Positions 1 through 8,731 of a stretch of 53,308 nt of DNA are shown piece after piece. Position 1 is the first letter of the stretch, and each line of letters opens with the position of its first letter. The stretch lies in NCBI GenBank assembly GCA_009746045.1, contig RPFO01000124.1, forward strand, positions 1 through 53,308. The letters run 5' to 3'. The notes under the pieces were generated by a model. The model saw only the letters and a list, made by a program, of their open reading frames with translations. It ran no database searches and was not told where the DNA came from. This DNA comes from Mesostigma viride (lineage: Eukaryota; Streptophyta; Mesostigmatophyceae; Mesostigmatales; Mesostigmataceae). The position numbers were made by a program, and so were the translations under genes.

Positions 1-100
1 CCGGCGCCGCGCCGGCGCGGCGCTCCCACGGAATATCCGTGGGAATATTCCCGGCGCGACGCTTGCACGGCACTATCGTGGGACGCCGTGGCCGAGAGGG

Positions 101-131
101 TATAAAAGCGGAGTCACGGGCGTTTGGGGGT
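101..131 (+). promoter_or_regulatory. Core promoter of left-arm F-box-like gene (TATA plus GGGCGTTTGGGGGT)
   Basis: TATAAAAG at 101-108 is followed about 17 bases later by GGGCGTTTGGGGGT (118-131), some 75 bases before the ATG at 208. The same pair, with near-identical spacing, stands before the gene at 11887, and a looser form before the minus-strand gene starting at 11383. That repetition in unrelated genes supports a shared core promoter with a start-site box. Just upstream (30-55) is a GGAATATTCC-type palindrome found before several genes of this region. Confidence 0.7.
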
Positions 132-207
132 AGGTCTCGCCTCCGACACTGCCAGGCACACAGTCATCCACACGCAGACAGCCATCCTTACAGCTGTAAA
201 ATACACA

Positions 208-879
208 ATGGCCCATGCTGGTGCTACTTTCGAGGATCTGCCAAGCGAAATTTTGTTTGTTTTGGCAGAGCTCAGCTGGCCCTACTTGCGTGGTGTGAAC
301 AAGGCCTCTCACAAGGAATGGGAGGCCGTGCTGGCGATAATGGAGGCAAAGGTTCGCGCTGTGCGCAATTTGATTGACGAGGAACTGGAGTTCCGCGATG
401 CCAACCCCTATTGGTGGTTCGTCGATATAAAGAAGGTGACACCCCGCCGCCTGTATGAGATGACGCCTGATCAGCTGAGGGCCATTTATGACAAGGTGTC
501 TGTGCCCCGCTTGCGTGAGGCGGAGGGGTACTTGTACACTACCCGCGCTGATCGTTTGGAGCAGATGGATCACGCGTACACTGATTTTGTGGAGGTGCTC
601 AACCGAACTGTCAAGGTCCCCGTTGGCCCCCACACTAAGGCGGCGAGGGACGCCTATTTTGCGTCCATTCCTGATGTGGATCGCGAGAATGTGATGGAGC
701 GTCGCGTTGATGAGTTGGTCACTGTTCTGTGCGCGGGATTGGTGGCTGACGACACGGAGGCCAACGGGGGCGTGCCAACGGGTTTGGCCGACCTTCTCAG
801 CGACATTTTCGATGAGTACAAGCACCGGATGATCGGTCGTATCTTCACCCATCCATCGTATAACCGGGTGATGCCTTAA
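208..879 (+). CDS. F-box-like protein, left palindrome arm copy
   Basis: This is a 223-residue protein starting at the first ATG after the TATA box; an earlier TTG at 124 lies too close to the TATA box. The N-terminus reads FEDLPSEILFVLAELSWP, which has the LPxEIL core of an F-box. Three other genes here (5706, 9540 and 21800) share the LP-x-E/A-I then W/SWP-x-GxGV pattern, so they form a paralogous family. F-box proteins normally join Skp1-Cullin ubiquitin ligases and choose substrates; that role is inferred. The rest of the protein is helical with no recognised substrate-binding repeats. An identical copy lies on the minus strand at 2380-3051. Confidence 0.75.
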   Translation: MAHAGATFEDLPSEILFVLAELSWPYLRGVNKASHKEWEAVLAIMEAKVRAVRNLIDEELEFRDANPYWWFVDIKKVTPRRLYEMTPDQLRAIYDKVSVPRLREAEGYLYTTRADRLEQMDHAYTDFVEVLNRTVKVPVGPHTKAARDAYFASIPDVDRENVMERRVDELVTVLCAGLVADDTEANGGVPTGLADLLSDIFDEYKHRMIGRIFTHPSYNRVMP

Positions 880-900
880 ACAGGCAAATAGGGATCAACT

Positions 901-927
901 GATATAGCCTATTGGAAAAGGCTATAT
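901..927 (+). terminator. 3' hairpin after the F-box-like gene
   Basis: GATATAGCC and GGCTATATC form a perfect 9-bp stem around a 9-base loop, 21 bases after the stop codon. Hairpins placed just after stop codons mark transcript 3' ends in several giant viruses, so this is a plausible 3'-end signal. Confidence 0.5.
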
Positions 928-1125
928 CCCATGGACTGTCTTATATAACTTTTAATAAGACCCGATTCCTATTGAAATTTGTCTCACAATGAGTCCCACA
1001 ATGAGCCCCACTTAAAAAAAAATCTAAACCGCATACTATAAATAGCTAATGGAGCTATAGGGGTACCAGATTCCCACGAACAATAGGGATTTCCCGCCAC
1101 CCGCGCCTGTCACGTGATTTGTCTG

Positions 1126-1560
1126 CCACGTGGCATGACCCGATTGGTCAGCCCAGTCTCGTGGGATTCCAGATTCACATGGTGCCACGTGGCAGCCACC
1201 CACTCGACAGGGTGTCCCATGGGACTCCAGGGACCCCCATGGGTGCCACGTGGCAGGATCCCATTGGACAGGGTGTATCATGGGACGCCAGGGTCCCGTG
1301 GGTGCCACGTGGCGGGTTCCGATTGGACAGGGAGTACCATGGGAGTACAGGGTCCCACGGAGATTCGGGGTCCCCGGTGCCACGTGGCGGTTACTGATTG
1401 GACAGGGAGTCCCATGGGTGCCACGTGGCAGCGTCCCATTGGACAGGGAGGTCCCATGGGTGGCCAGGGTCCCAGGGGTCCCGGTGCCACGTGGCAGTCG
1501 CTGATTGGCCAGATAGTCCCATGGGAATCTCAGGGTGCCACGTGGCAGCCTCCCATTGGC
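1126..1560. repeat. Array of eight CCACGTGG boxes with interleaved ATTGG (inverted CCAAT) boxes
   Basis: CCACGTGG occurs at 1126, 1185, 1246, 1305, 1380, 1421, 1487 and 1538, mostly inside the 12-base palindrome TGCCACGTGGCA. Most are followed within about 10-18 bases by ATTGG and then by CCATGGGA. The units are 41-75 bases long and imperfect. CCACGTGG is the classical G-box bound by bZIP and bHLH factors, and CCAAT is bound by NF-Y. No gene lies between 880 and 2379; this array, its mirror image and the palindrome centre fill it. Confidence 0.85.
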
Positions 1561-1599
1561 GGCTACTACGCCAGGGTCCCTGGCAGGGTCCCACGATAT

Positions 1600-1658
1600 A
1601 TTTATCCCAACAATTGACGGGTTAGAGGCGCCTCTAACCCGTCAATTGTTGGGATAAA
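1600..1658. other. Palindrome centre, candidate hairpin telomere or replication junction
   Basis: AT-rich tracts (ATATATTTATCCC and its mirror) flank CAATTGACGGGTTAG and the central GAGGCGCCTC. CTAACCC/GGGTTAG appears once on each side and resembles a single telomere-type repeat. If the genome ends in a covalently closed hairpin, this is the physical tip. Confidence 0.45.
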
Positions 1659-1698
1659 TATATCGTGGGACCCTGCCAGGGACCCTGGCGTAGTAGCC

Positions 1699-2133
1699 GC
1701 CAATGGGAGGCTGCCACGTGGCACCCTGAGATTCCCATGGGACTATCTGGCCAATCAGCGACTGCCACGTGGCACCGGGACCCCTGGGACCCTGGCCACC
1801 CATGGGACCTCCCTGTCCAATGGGACGCTGCCACGTGGCACCCATGGGACTCCCTGTCCAATCAGTAACCGCCACGTGGCACCGGGGACCCCGAATCTCC
1901 GTGGGACCCTGTACTCCCATGGTACTCCCTGTCCAATCGGAACCCGCCACGTGGCACCCACGGGACCCTGGCGTCCCATGATACACCCTGTCCAATGGGA
2001 TCCTGCCACGTGGCACCCATGGGGGTCCCTGGAGTCCCATGGGACACCCTGTCGAGTGGGTGGCTGCCACGTGGCACCATGTGAATCTGGAATCCCACGA
2101 GACTGGGCTGACCAATCGGGTCATGCCACGTGG
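1699..2133. repeat. Mirror copy of the CCACGTGG/CCAAT array
   Basis: This is the reverse complement of 1126-1560, with the same eight boxes in opposite order and orientation, so the central 1 kb of the palindrome carries sixteen G-box sites. Confidence 0.85.
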
Positions 2134-2331
2134 CAGACAAATCACGTGACAGGCGCGGGTGGCGGGAAATCCCTATTGTTCGTGGGAATCTGGTACCCCT
2201 ATAGCTCCATTAGCTATTTATAGTATGCGGTTTAGATTTTTTTTTAAGTGGGGCTCATTGTGGGACTCATTGTGAGACAAATTTCAATAGGAATCGGGTC
2301 TTATTAAAAGTTATATAAGACAGTCCATGGG

Positions 2332-2358
2332 ATATAGCCTTTTCCAATAGGCTATATC
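2332..2358 (-). terminator. 3' hairpin of right-arm F-box-like gene
   Basis: This is the mirror of the 901-927 hairpin, downstream of the minus-strand gene that ends at 2380. Confidence 0.5.
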
Positions 2359-2379
2359 AGTTGATCCCTATTTGCCTGT

Positions 2380-3051
2380 TTAAGGCATCACCCGGTTATA
2401 CGATGGATGGGTGAAGATACGACCGATCATCCGGTGCTTGTACTCATCGAAAATGTCGCTGAGAAGGTCGGCCAAACCCGTTGGCACGCCCCCGTTGGCC
2501 TCCGTGTCGTCAGCCACCAATCCCGCGCACAGAACAGTGACCAACTCATCAACGCGACGCTCCATCACATTCTCGCGATCCACATCAGGAATGGACGCAA
2601 AATAGGCGTCCCTCGCCGCCTTAGTGTGGGGGCCAACGGGGACCTTGACAGTTCGGTTGAGCACCTCCACAAAATCAGTGTACGCGTGATCCATCTGCTC
2701 CAAACGATCAGCGCGGGTAGTGTACAAGTACCCCTCCGCCTCACGCAAGCGGGGCACAGACACCTTGTCATAAATGGCCCTCAGCTGATCAGGCGTCATC
2801 TCATACAGGCGGCGGGGTGTCACCTTCTTTATATCGACGAACCACCAATAGGGGTTGGCATCGCGGAACTCCAGTTCCTCGTCAATCAAATTGCGCACAG
2901 CGCGAACCTTTGCCTCCATTATCGCCAGCACGGCCTCCCATTCCTTGTGAGAGGCCTTGTTCACACCACGCAAGTAGGGCCAGCTGAGCTCTGCCAAAAC
3001 AAACAAAATTTCGCTTGGCAGATCCTCGAAAGTAGCACCAGCATGGGCCAT
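2380..3051 (-). CDS. F-box-like protein, right palindrome arm copy
   Basis: This copy is identical in all 223 residues to the gene at 208-879 and has the same promoter and 3' hairpin. If the left arm is only a read-through image of a hairpin end, this is the single real gene copy and it is transcribed towards the genome end. If the palindrome is real double-stranded DNA, the gene is present twice. The perfect identity favours read-through or very recent duplication. Confidence 0.75.
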   Translation of the reverse strand: MAHAGATFEDLPSEILFVLAELSWPYLRGVNKASHKEWEAVLAIMEAKVRAVRNLIDEELEFRDANPYWWFVDIKKVTPRRLYEMTPDQLRAIYDKVSVPRLREAEGYLYTTRADRLEQMDHAYTDFVEVLNRTVKVPVGPHTKAARDAYFASIPDVDRENVMERRVDELVTVLCAGLVADDTEANGGVPTGLADLLSDIFDEYKHRMIGRIFTHPSYNRVMP

Positions 3052-3127
3052 TGTGTATTTTACAGCTGTAAGGATGGCTGTCTGCGTGTGGATGACTGTG
3101 TGCCTGGCAGTGTCGGAGGCGAGACCT

Positions 3128-3158
3128 ACCCCCAAACGCCCGTGACTCCGCTTTTATA
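3128..3158 (-). promoter_or_regulatory. Core promoter of right-arm F-box-like gene
   Basis: This mirrors 101-131: TATAAAAG followed by GGGCGTTTGGGGGT on the minus strand. A GGAATATTCC palindrome lies just upstream, near 3205-3232. Confidence 0.7.
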
Positions 3159-3305
3159 CCCTCTCGGCCACGGCGTCCCACGATAGTGCCGTGCAAGCGT
3201 CGCGCCGGGAATATTCCCACGGATATTCCGTGGAGCGCCGCGCCGGCGCGGCGCGGCAACTATCGTGGGATACCGTGCCACGTGGCGCCCATCCATAGGC
3301 TCCCA

Positions 3306-3908
3306 CGAAAAGTTCGTGCTATGTGGATAGCCCGAACTTTTGGGGATAGCCCGAACTTTTCGAAACCTTGCTAGGGAAAAGTAAAAGTTTCCAGTGGGGA
3401 TCCCAGCCATTTTGAAAAGTTCGGGCTATGGTTCGGGCTATCGATTTATAGCCCGAACCTCCCCTTTTTCCCCTCTGGACGGTGTGTTGCTATGGGTGAA
3501 TGTTACTCTTTCTTTTACTCTGTTTCCCAACACATAAAATTTTATGTGTTAGCAATTGCCATCTATATATACTCATAGGTAATATCCCTATATTTTATGT
3601 GTTAGCAATCCTATCTGTATATACAGGAAATACCCCTATATTTTATGTGTTAGCAATCTAAGGAAGAAACACACACATACACTGCACACTGTCCAAATAA
3701 CCAAGTCCCTACCCCATGTACAATGCATGACACCACCGCCAAGGGGAAAAGGGTCCGGTTCGGGCTATAAACTGATAGCCCGAACCATAGCCCGAACTTT
3801 TCAAATGGCTGGGATCCCACTGGAAACTTTTACTTTTCCCTAGCAAGGTTTCCAAAAGTTCGGGCTATCCCCAAAAGTTCGGGCTATCCGCATAGCCCGA
3901 ACTTTTCG
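3306..3908. mobile_element. MITE-like inverted-repeat element, copy 1
   Basis: Arms of about 170 bp (3306-3480 and 3737-3908) are near-complementary. Each is built from repeats of AAAAGTTCGGGCTATC and its complement. The roughly 260-bp core carries no long reading frame. It has three copies of TTTTATGTGTTAGCAA, one of them forming the palindrome ACACATAAAATTTTATGTGT. A second element with the same building blocks lies at 13503-14223. Long terminal inverted repeats without coding capacity fit a non-autonomous transposon, but no clear target duplication was found. A structural or replication role is the alternative. Confidence 0.6.
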
Positions 3909-3940
3909 CAAACAAGTCAAGTCCTACGCCTAGTGCATGA

Positions 3941-3974
3941 GTGTTGGATTTGCATGCAAAGAGTCTTATTCATT
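3941..3974 (-). terminator. Conserved 34-base 3' element containing TTTGCATGCAAA
   Basis: This block matches the reverse complement of 8698-8731 with two mismatches. Both blocks lie just beyond the 3' ends of zinc-finger genes and contain an AATAA-type signal and the near-palindrome ATTTGCATGCAAA. A shared transcription-end or RNA-processing signal is the simplest reading. Confidence 0.5.
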
Positions 3975-5100
3975 ACAAAATAGAATACCACAAGTCCCTA
4001 TCAACAGTAGCCTCCATAGGCTTGCATGGGCCAATGAAGTGCCCAGATGACACCCTACGCGAAGAAATAGGGCTTGTTGGACCCCACAACATCGTACAGA
4101 AGGAAGCCCCGGCCTCTGCATTACGCTTGAGGCGGTTGTTGGGGCGGCTAAAGCCCGGGAAAGCGACAGCCTCAGAAACGAGGCTGCAGAACTTGGCGCA
4201 CTCGTAGCAGACCAAGTCAACGTCAAAGAACGAGGCCTTGGAGCCACATACAGGTTCTGCACGTTGATGTCGATGCGCTTCATGCACTTCTGGCACTGCC
4301 TGCGAGGCCAGTAAAACTTGTCACTGGAGGGGCCGTGTGCGTGTTGTCCTGGGCGCGCTCTGCCATCTTGTGGAGTTCCTCGTTGTACTGGAACACCTCA
4401 TCGATATGGCCCTTGTACTCCCAATACTGCATGCCGCGAGACATGGCCTTGCTGATGACCACGTTGTTGTCGACATACTGGGCCAGGAACTCGTTGCGGC
4501 AGATCCCACAAACGACGTCGCCAACCACGAGCTTGGCAACACGGAAATGGGAAGTGTCTCCAGCATCTGAGGGGTGACCTCCTTCACCACTTCGTGCGCG
4601 TGGAGAGCAGGATTCTTGCACACAGCGCACATGCACTTGGACAGAGGGTAGCCGGTGGGAGGAGGCGGGAGACGCTTGGGCTCATATTCGTACTTGTAAA
4701 TCTGCAAGCCCGTGTCAAAATTCTTGACAGTCTCCTGCACCTGCTCCGTGGGAGGAGAGGGACCTAGTGCATCCACCTTGTCGCTCAGTTCATCCAGAGC
4801 GCACCCCCGGCACTGCATCTCCCCGTTCTCCTTCTTGCACACTGCCCTCTCCGGCACCTTTTTGCAGGTGACGCAATGCACCAGAGGAAACTTGGAATCG
4901 CCACTACCATTTGGCCACACATGGCCTGTGAGGCCAAATGTCAGAGTCCTTAAACCGAGGGGCGAATAGCCCAGGGAGAGGAGCAGGCACGTACACAGGC
5001 TCAGGCACTGGCGCAGCAGGCACTGGCACTGGCACAATCACAGGCACTGGCGCTGGCACAGGCGCAGGCACTGGCACAGCGCAGGAGCTATGGCGGAACA
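3973..5100 (-). pseudogene. Broken multi-zinc-finger protein gene
   Basis: Three reading frames carry successive pieces of one Cys-rich protein. The first contains HCVTC and CRGCALDEL, then CMCAVC. The next contains CGICRNEF. The last contains CQKC, then LVCYECAKFC. The frame changes near 4560, 4300 and 4250, none of them at a long homopolymer. This suggests genuine decay, although sequencing error is not excluded. The upstream 5000-5100 stretch is a Pro/Val/Ala repeat made of tandem CACTGG/CAGG units, and no ATG start is clear. Paired CxxC motifs suggest a RING-like or zinc-ribbon protein. The conserved 3' element follows at 3941-3974. Confidence 0.6.
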
Positions 5101-5585
5101 ACCAGTCCTAGTTCTTGTGCAGCGAGGATATGGCAATCCATAGCATCTGGGAGAACCAAGCCCATGCAAGGCCCTAGTTCGTGCCCTAGTCTGAGGCCCG
5201 AACAATGGCCCAGCTGCTGCATCAACGGGAAACATGGCGGTCTGCTGTTGTTTTCTGCGCTGGCTATGGCTGTTCTGTGGTGTGATGGTGCATTTGGTAG
5301 GCCTGCACGACCTTTGTACCTGTGGAAACTGGCCCTCCCACGAGATCTTCATCGGACGGCTGGGATCGATCCTCTAGAAGGTTCCATGGCGCGGCGCGGC
5401 GCGGCGCGGTAGTGACGTGGCGGAATGCCGTGCCACGGTACTCGGACCAGTATCCATGATACTGGTCCGGCCGTACCGGCGCCGCGCCGTATCCGGATAC
5501 GCCGTACTATCATGGGAGATCTGAATTGCCGTGGACCGTCCGATCTCCGCCGCGTGGCAGCGTCCCGTGGGAGATCGTCGGTCCA
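5101..5585. other. Intergenic region with a 25-base perfect hairpin
   Basis: No convincing gene is seen. GGACCAGTATC (5444-5454) and GATACTGGTCC (5458-5468) form an 11-bp inverted repeat around CAT. Around 5385-5410 there is a GCGGCGC run of the type that recurs near other promoters of this region. The left part may hold the lost 5' end of the broken zinc-finger gene. Confidence 0.5.
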
Positions 5586-5666
5586 CGGAATATTCCGCGA
5601 AGATGCCGTGGGGCGGGGTACAAAGGTCCGACACCACGTCAAAGTGGGCACTTCTCGCCTGCTCCA
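5586..5666 (+). promoter_or_regulatory. Promoter module shared with the 9540 gene
   Basis: A GGAATATTCC palindrome, then GATGCCGTGGGG, then GGGTACAAAGGTCCG and finally GGGCACTTCTCGCCTGCTCC occur in this order. The same order with few changes lies at 9430-9508 before the paralogous F-box-like gene. GTACAAAGG (5618-5626) takes the place of a TATA box about 88 bases before the ATG. Confidence 0.6.
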
Positions 5667-5705
5667 GCATCCCAACAGCACTAGCACCACTACCACAAAG
5701 AAGAC

Positions 5706-6341
5706 ATGGCCGCTGCCACTTTTAACAGCCTGCCAGCTGAGATTGTGCACGAAATCGTGGAGTTGGCATGGCCCCACGGGTGTGGTGTCAGCAAGCAGCT
5801 GCAAGTGCCGTGGGACGCTGTCAAAGCTAAGACAGAGCAGCGAATGAAGCAGCTGCTGGATGCTATTGCCAATGAGCTTGAGGGGCGCTTCCTCTCTAAG
5901 CGCAGGCAGCCAGGGCCGTTTTGCCACTATACAGGATGGGCCCTGCGCAACTTTGCCATCGCCATCGCTCAAGGCGGTGTGCAGTCCCTTTCCACTTTTG
6001 AGAAGAGGATGGACGCCTGCAAGTATGGCGATAGGCGTATGGAGGTGGCAACTCTGGCCATCGACCTAGAGGTTAAGCTGTCTGACCGCGTTTGCGCGAT
6101 TCCCCGCCTGTGGGATGTGATGAAGGAGTATGTTGAATCCATTCCTCAGGTGGATAAGGATAAGACCGCAGAGGAGCATTGCCGTGTGCTCGTGGACCTC
6201 GTGAAGGCCGAGTACGACGCCTATCTGCCTGTCAACTTTTCCCCCGCTGTCTGCGAGAGGGAACTGAGGGTCATGAATGCCACCTGCGACAAGATGTACG
6301 ACAAGTTCTGTCGCCGCCTGGCCCTGGAGGGGGTTCACTAA
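5706..6341 (+). CDS. F-box-like protein
   Basis: This 211-residue protein begins with an F-box-like stretch, FNSLPAEIVHEIVELAWP, followed by a GCGV motif. It is clearly paralogous to the gene at 9540, with near-identical first 20 residues and promoter, and more distantly to those at 208 and 21800. The remaining sequence is mostly helical and has no recognised repeats. The inferred role is a substrate adaptor for a host Skp1-Cullin ubiquitin ligase. Family membership is well supported by the four paralogues; function is not shown by the sequence. Confidence 0.75.
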   Translation: MAAATFNSLPAEIVHEIVELAWPHGCGVSKQLQVPWDAVKAKTEQRMKQLLDAIANELEGRFLSKRRQPGPFCHYTGWALRNFAIAIAQGGVQSLSTFEKRMDACKYGDRRMEVATLAIDLEVKLSDRVCAIPRLWDVMKEYVESIPQVDKDKTAEEHCRVLVDLVKAEYDAYLPVNFSPAVCERELRVMNATCDKMYDKFCRRLALEGVH

Positions 6342-6582
6342 CTAAGTGCCCCTTTGGAATAGACAAAGTCCCCTATGGGCATTAAGCCTTATTATGATTC
6401 TAATGGAAATCCATGACTTTGTCTCTATCTCATGGCGTCTCATAGTACAATTGCACTAGGATTCGTAGTACAGAGAGTATATTCGAAGTAGAAATGCAGT
6501 GGGTGATACTACAGGTAGTACAGATTACTACAAACACGTAACTGCACGTACATTGTAAGATTTCCCGCTAGATTCCGTCCAA

Positions 6583-6850
6583 TTGTCATGCCAGACTGCC
6601 GCGTGGCAGTCTGAACGGTCTGACATGACAGTCCGTACAACGCCGTATCCGTCAGCTGCCGGTTCGGACGGCCTGCCATGTCAGTATCGTGCCACGTCAG
6701 TTCTGACAGCGCGCCACGTCAGTCCGCGCCGCGCCGGTTCCGCCGCGTGTCGGTTACGAAGATCTGCCACGACAGTCAGCGCACTGTCCCGTCTGACACC
6801 TGTCCGATCTGTCAGTCTGCCATGACAGTCCGTATCCCTGTCACGTAACT
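6583..6850. repeat. Cluster of ACGT-core motifs (CCACGTCAGT/CATGACAGT type)
   Basis: Between the genes ending at 6341 and starting at 7049, about seven variants of TGCCAYGWCAGT lie in both orientations. They include GCCACGTCAGT three times and CATGACAGTCCGT twice. CACGTCA is a bZIP-type ACGT element. The left part of this spacer (6342-6582) is AT-richer with repeated GTAGTAC/GTACTAC words and no gene. Confidence 0.55.
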
Positions 6851-6888
6851 GCCGACGCGGCGCGACAGTTTCCTTCTAGCGACCGTCC

Positions 6889-6938
6889 CACGGCATATTC
6901 GTGGGAATATTCCCGGAATATGCCGGGAATATGCCGTT
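6889..6938. promoter_or_regulatory. GGAATATTCC palindrome cluster before the spliced RING gene
   Basis: Overlapping inverted repeats CGTGGGAATATTCCCGG and CCGGGAATATGCCG lie about 110-160 bases before the ATG at 7049. The same box is found upstream of the genes at 208, 5706, 9540 and 11887, so it is likely a common upstream element. Confidence 0.5.
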
Positions 6939-7048
6939 CGTCCTCCTCCCCACGAGGCCAAAAGCCCAAACACGACCAAAAATGCAGCCAAACCCTCACG
7001 AACCACTCAGAACAGCAGCAGGATACCACTATCAGCAGCTAGCCAGCT

Positions 7049-8592
7049 ATGGCGACGACACAAGAACATGAGGCCCAGGAACCTGAGCGTACGTATTTCC
7101 CATGCATGTCTGTTTTTGTGTTTCCTTGGTTTGTTTTTTGGGCATTTTCAGCAGCTGACAGGAACGCCATTGGCATTTTCTATTCATTCTTTGCAGGCTG
7201 GAACCCCTCTGACGACCTTTTTGACCACAACGACTACGACCACCTGGACGACGCAGGCACGGAAGTCAATTCGCACGCTGCGATCGACGACCTGGTGGCT
7301 CAGTCTCGCCCTGCGGCTGCTCCCAGTACGTGGTCTGCTGTTTTATGCATCCCTTTTCGATTGCCTGCTGGATTTTGCAGGTGATGGCCACTATCTGTTG
7401 GATGTTGCAGGTGATGGCCACTATCTGATACATTTTGCAGTTGTCTGTGTGTTTTCCTTTGCATGCAGGCCTGCTGCGTGGTGGTCCCAGCTCCCGTTCT
7501 CGTTCTGGAGGCGCTGGGCCCAGCGGTGGGGACTTAGCCGCATTGCAGCGCCAGCTGAGGGAGACGCAGGAGGAGTTGGAGCGCGAGAGGAACCGCAGCA
7601 GGCGTCGTTCTTTCTCCCCTGATCCCACTCGCGAAGAGCTCAAGAAGATGCGCTTGGCTCTCGAGGAGGCGAACCACAAGATCACGTGGTTCGAGAAGAG
7701 GCTGGCGTGCTGCGACATCTGCACCGAGCCCTTCGGCACGGAGGGGAAGTACCCCATCATCTACCTCGTGGAGGGCGTCCACACCTGCGTCCCTCAGCAC
7801 TGCAACAAGTGCGCTGATATGCTCGAGGCCCACGCTCTGGAGTATAATTCTACCAGGCCCAACGCCCGTGTGATTGGCAAGCGCTGCCCAGAATGCAAGG
7901 AGCTCCTGATGCGCACTGGCAGCCAGTACAAGCGCAATGTGGGTGTCGACAGACTCACATTCACCCTTGTGAATGTGCGTCTGTGCGCTCGCGGGTGCGG
8001 CGGCGAGGTCGTGTTCGGCGAGGAGGCGATTCACGACAACACCTGCGCCAAGCTTGTCAGGCCCTGCCCCAACAAGCTTTCTCTCCCTGGTGATAACGGC
8101 ACCGTGACCATCCTGGGCTGCACCTACCAGGCCACCAGCCGCGAGGACTTGGATCGCCACCTGCGCGTGGTGGACAACGTGTCAGAGTGTGGTTTCCGTG
8201 GTCTGCCGGCCGCCATCGCCGCCGCCGCCGCCGCTGCTGCTCCTCCTGCTGCTCCTGCTGCTGCTGCTGCTGCTGCTGCTCCTGCTGCTCGCGCTTCTTT
8301 CGCTGTTCGCGCTGTGGGGGGGAATGCGGATTACCCCGCGGGAGTCAACGGTTTCCTGTCCGCCCTGCAGTACATCAGGGATCACCCCCAACTGCAGTGC
8401 TCCGGGTCTGCGGGCAATGCACTGGCTGTGGCCTTCTTTGAGGCACTCGGCGGTGGCGTTGGGTGGGACGCGCTGGCCGTGAGGCGGTTGGTGGAACGCT
8501 TCCGCGATGCGACGAGGCGCATTGTTGAGAGGGACGCACAGTTGGTTGCTAATGTTCAGCCCCAGGAGGTGATTGTGGTTGAGGATGAGTAG
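7049..8592 (+). CDS. Spliced RING/TRAF-like zinc-finger protein (join 7049-7088, 7197-7325, 7469-8592)
   Basis: Three exons join in frame to give about 430 residues. Both introns begin with GTACGT and end in TTTGCAG or GCATGCAG. The N-terminus is acidic. A Gln/Glu/Arg-rich coiled coil follows (about 7540-7690), then a RING-like cluster (CDIC, CVPQHCNKC, CPEC). Next comes a TRAF-type zinc segment (CARGCGGEV through HDNTC) and an alanine-rich linker encoded by GCT/GCC repeats at 8206-8310. RING followed by TRAF-type fingers is the layout of TRAF/SIAH-like ubiquitin ligases, so an E3 role is a reasonable inference. Without splicing, the first two exons would not reach the zinc domains. Confidence 0.8.
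7089..7196 (+). other. Spliceosomal-type intron 1 (108 nt)
   Basis: The donor is GTACGT and the acceptor TTCTTTGCAG after a T-rich tract. Removal splits a CGC codon after its first base and keeps the frame. Confidence 0.75.
7326..7468 (+). other. Spliceosomal-type intron 2 (143 nt) with tandemly repeated acceptors
   Basis: The donor is GTACGT and the in-frame acceptor is GCATGCAG at 7468. Inside it, a 30-bp unit beginning GTGATGGCCACTATCTG and ending TTGCAG is repeated (7381-7410 and 7411-7440). A further TTTTGCAG stands at 7380, so three decoy acceptors precede the real one. All three are out of frame with the last exon. Confidence 0.75.
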
Positions 8593-8697
8593 GGGGTCTA
8601 GAAAGGGGAAGGGGCTATTCCTCCCTGTAGTGAGTGTGCCCTTGGATGCACCTCGTTGAGGACATTGTTGATTAGGGCTTTGCCTATTGTACATTGT

Positions 8698-8731
8698 AAT
8701 AAATAAGACTCATTGCATGCAAATCCAACAC
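8698..8731 (+). terminator. Conserved 34-base 3' element with AATAAATAAG and TTGCATGCAAAT
   Basis: This lies about 105 bases after the stop of the spliced RING gene and matches the reverse complement of 3941-3974 at 32 of 34 positions. AATAAA is included, so it is probably the polyadenylation region. Confidence 0.55.

Larger units (their letters stand above)
1..3258. repeat. Near-perfect palindrome with two 1.6-kb arms and no spacer
   Basis: Position x on the plus strand pairs with 3259-x on the minus strand. The two encoded 223-residue proteins are identical, and every smaller box is mirrored. The centre lies between 1629 and 1630, inside GAGGCGCCTC. The arms match from about position 9 to 3250. 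The first eight bases differ, and one arm has an extra C near position 28. Hairpin-ended viral DNA read through by a long read would give this, as would a head-to-head junction or a very recent end duplication. Sequence alone cannot separate these. Confidence 0.97.

Noticed and set aside
1114-2145. Several overlapping open frames in both directions through the G-box array
   Set aside because: They encode repeats of the DNA motif itself (ATW, GATWQ, HWTG), occur in all frames and mirror each other across the palindrome centre; they are by-products of the repeat.
4904-5101. Val/Pro repeat protein
   Set aside because: The frame is a translation of a short CACTGG/CAGG DNA repeat with no ATG; it may be the worn 5' end of the broken zinc-finger gene but cannot stand alone.
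8189-8694. Poly-Leu, poly-Cys and poly-Ser frames overlapping the RING/TRAF-like gene
   Set aside because: They are the other frames of the GCT/GCC repeat that encodes the alanine-rich linker.
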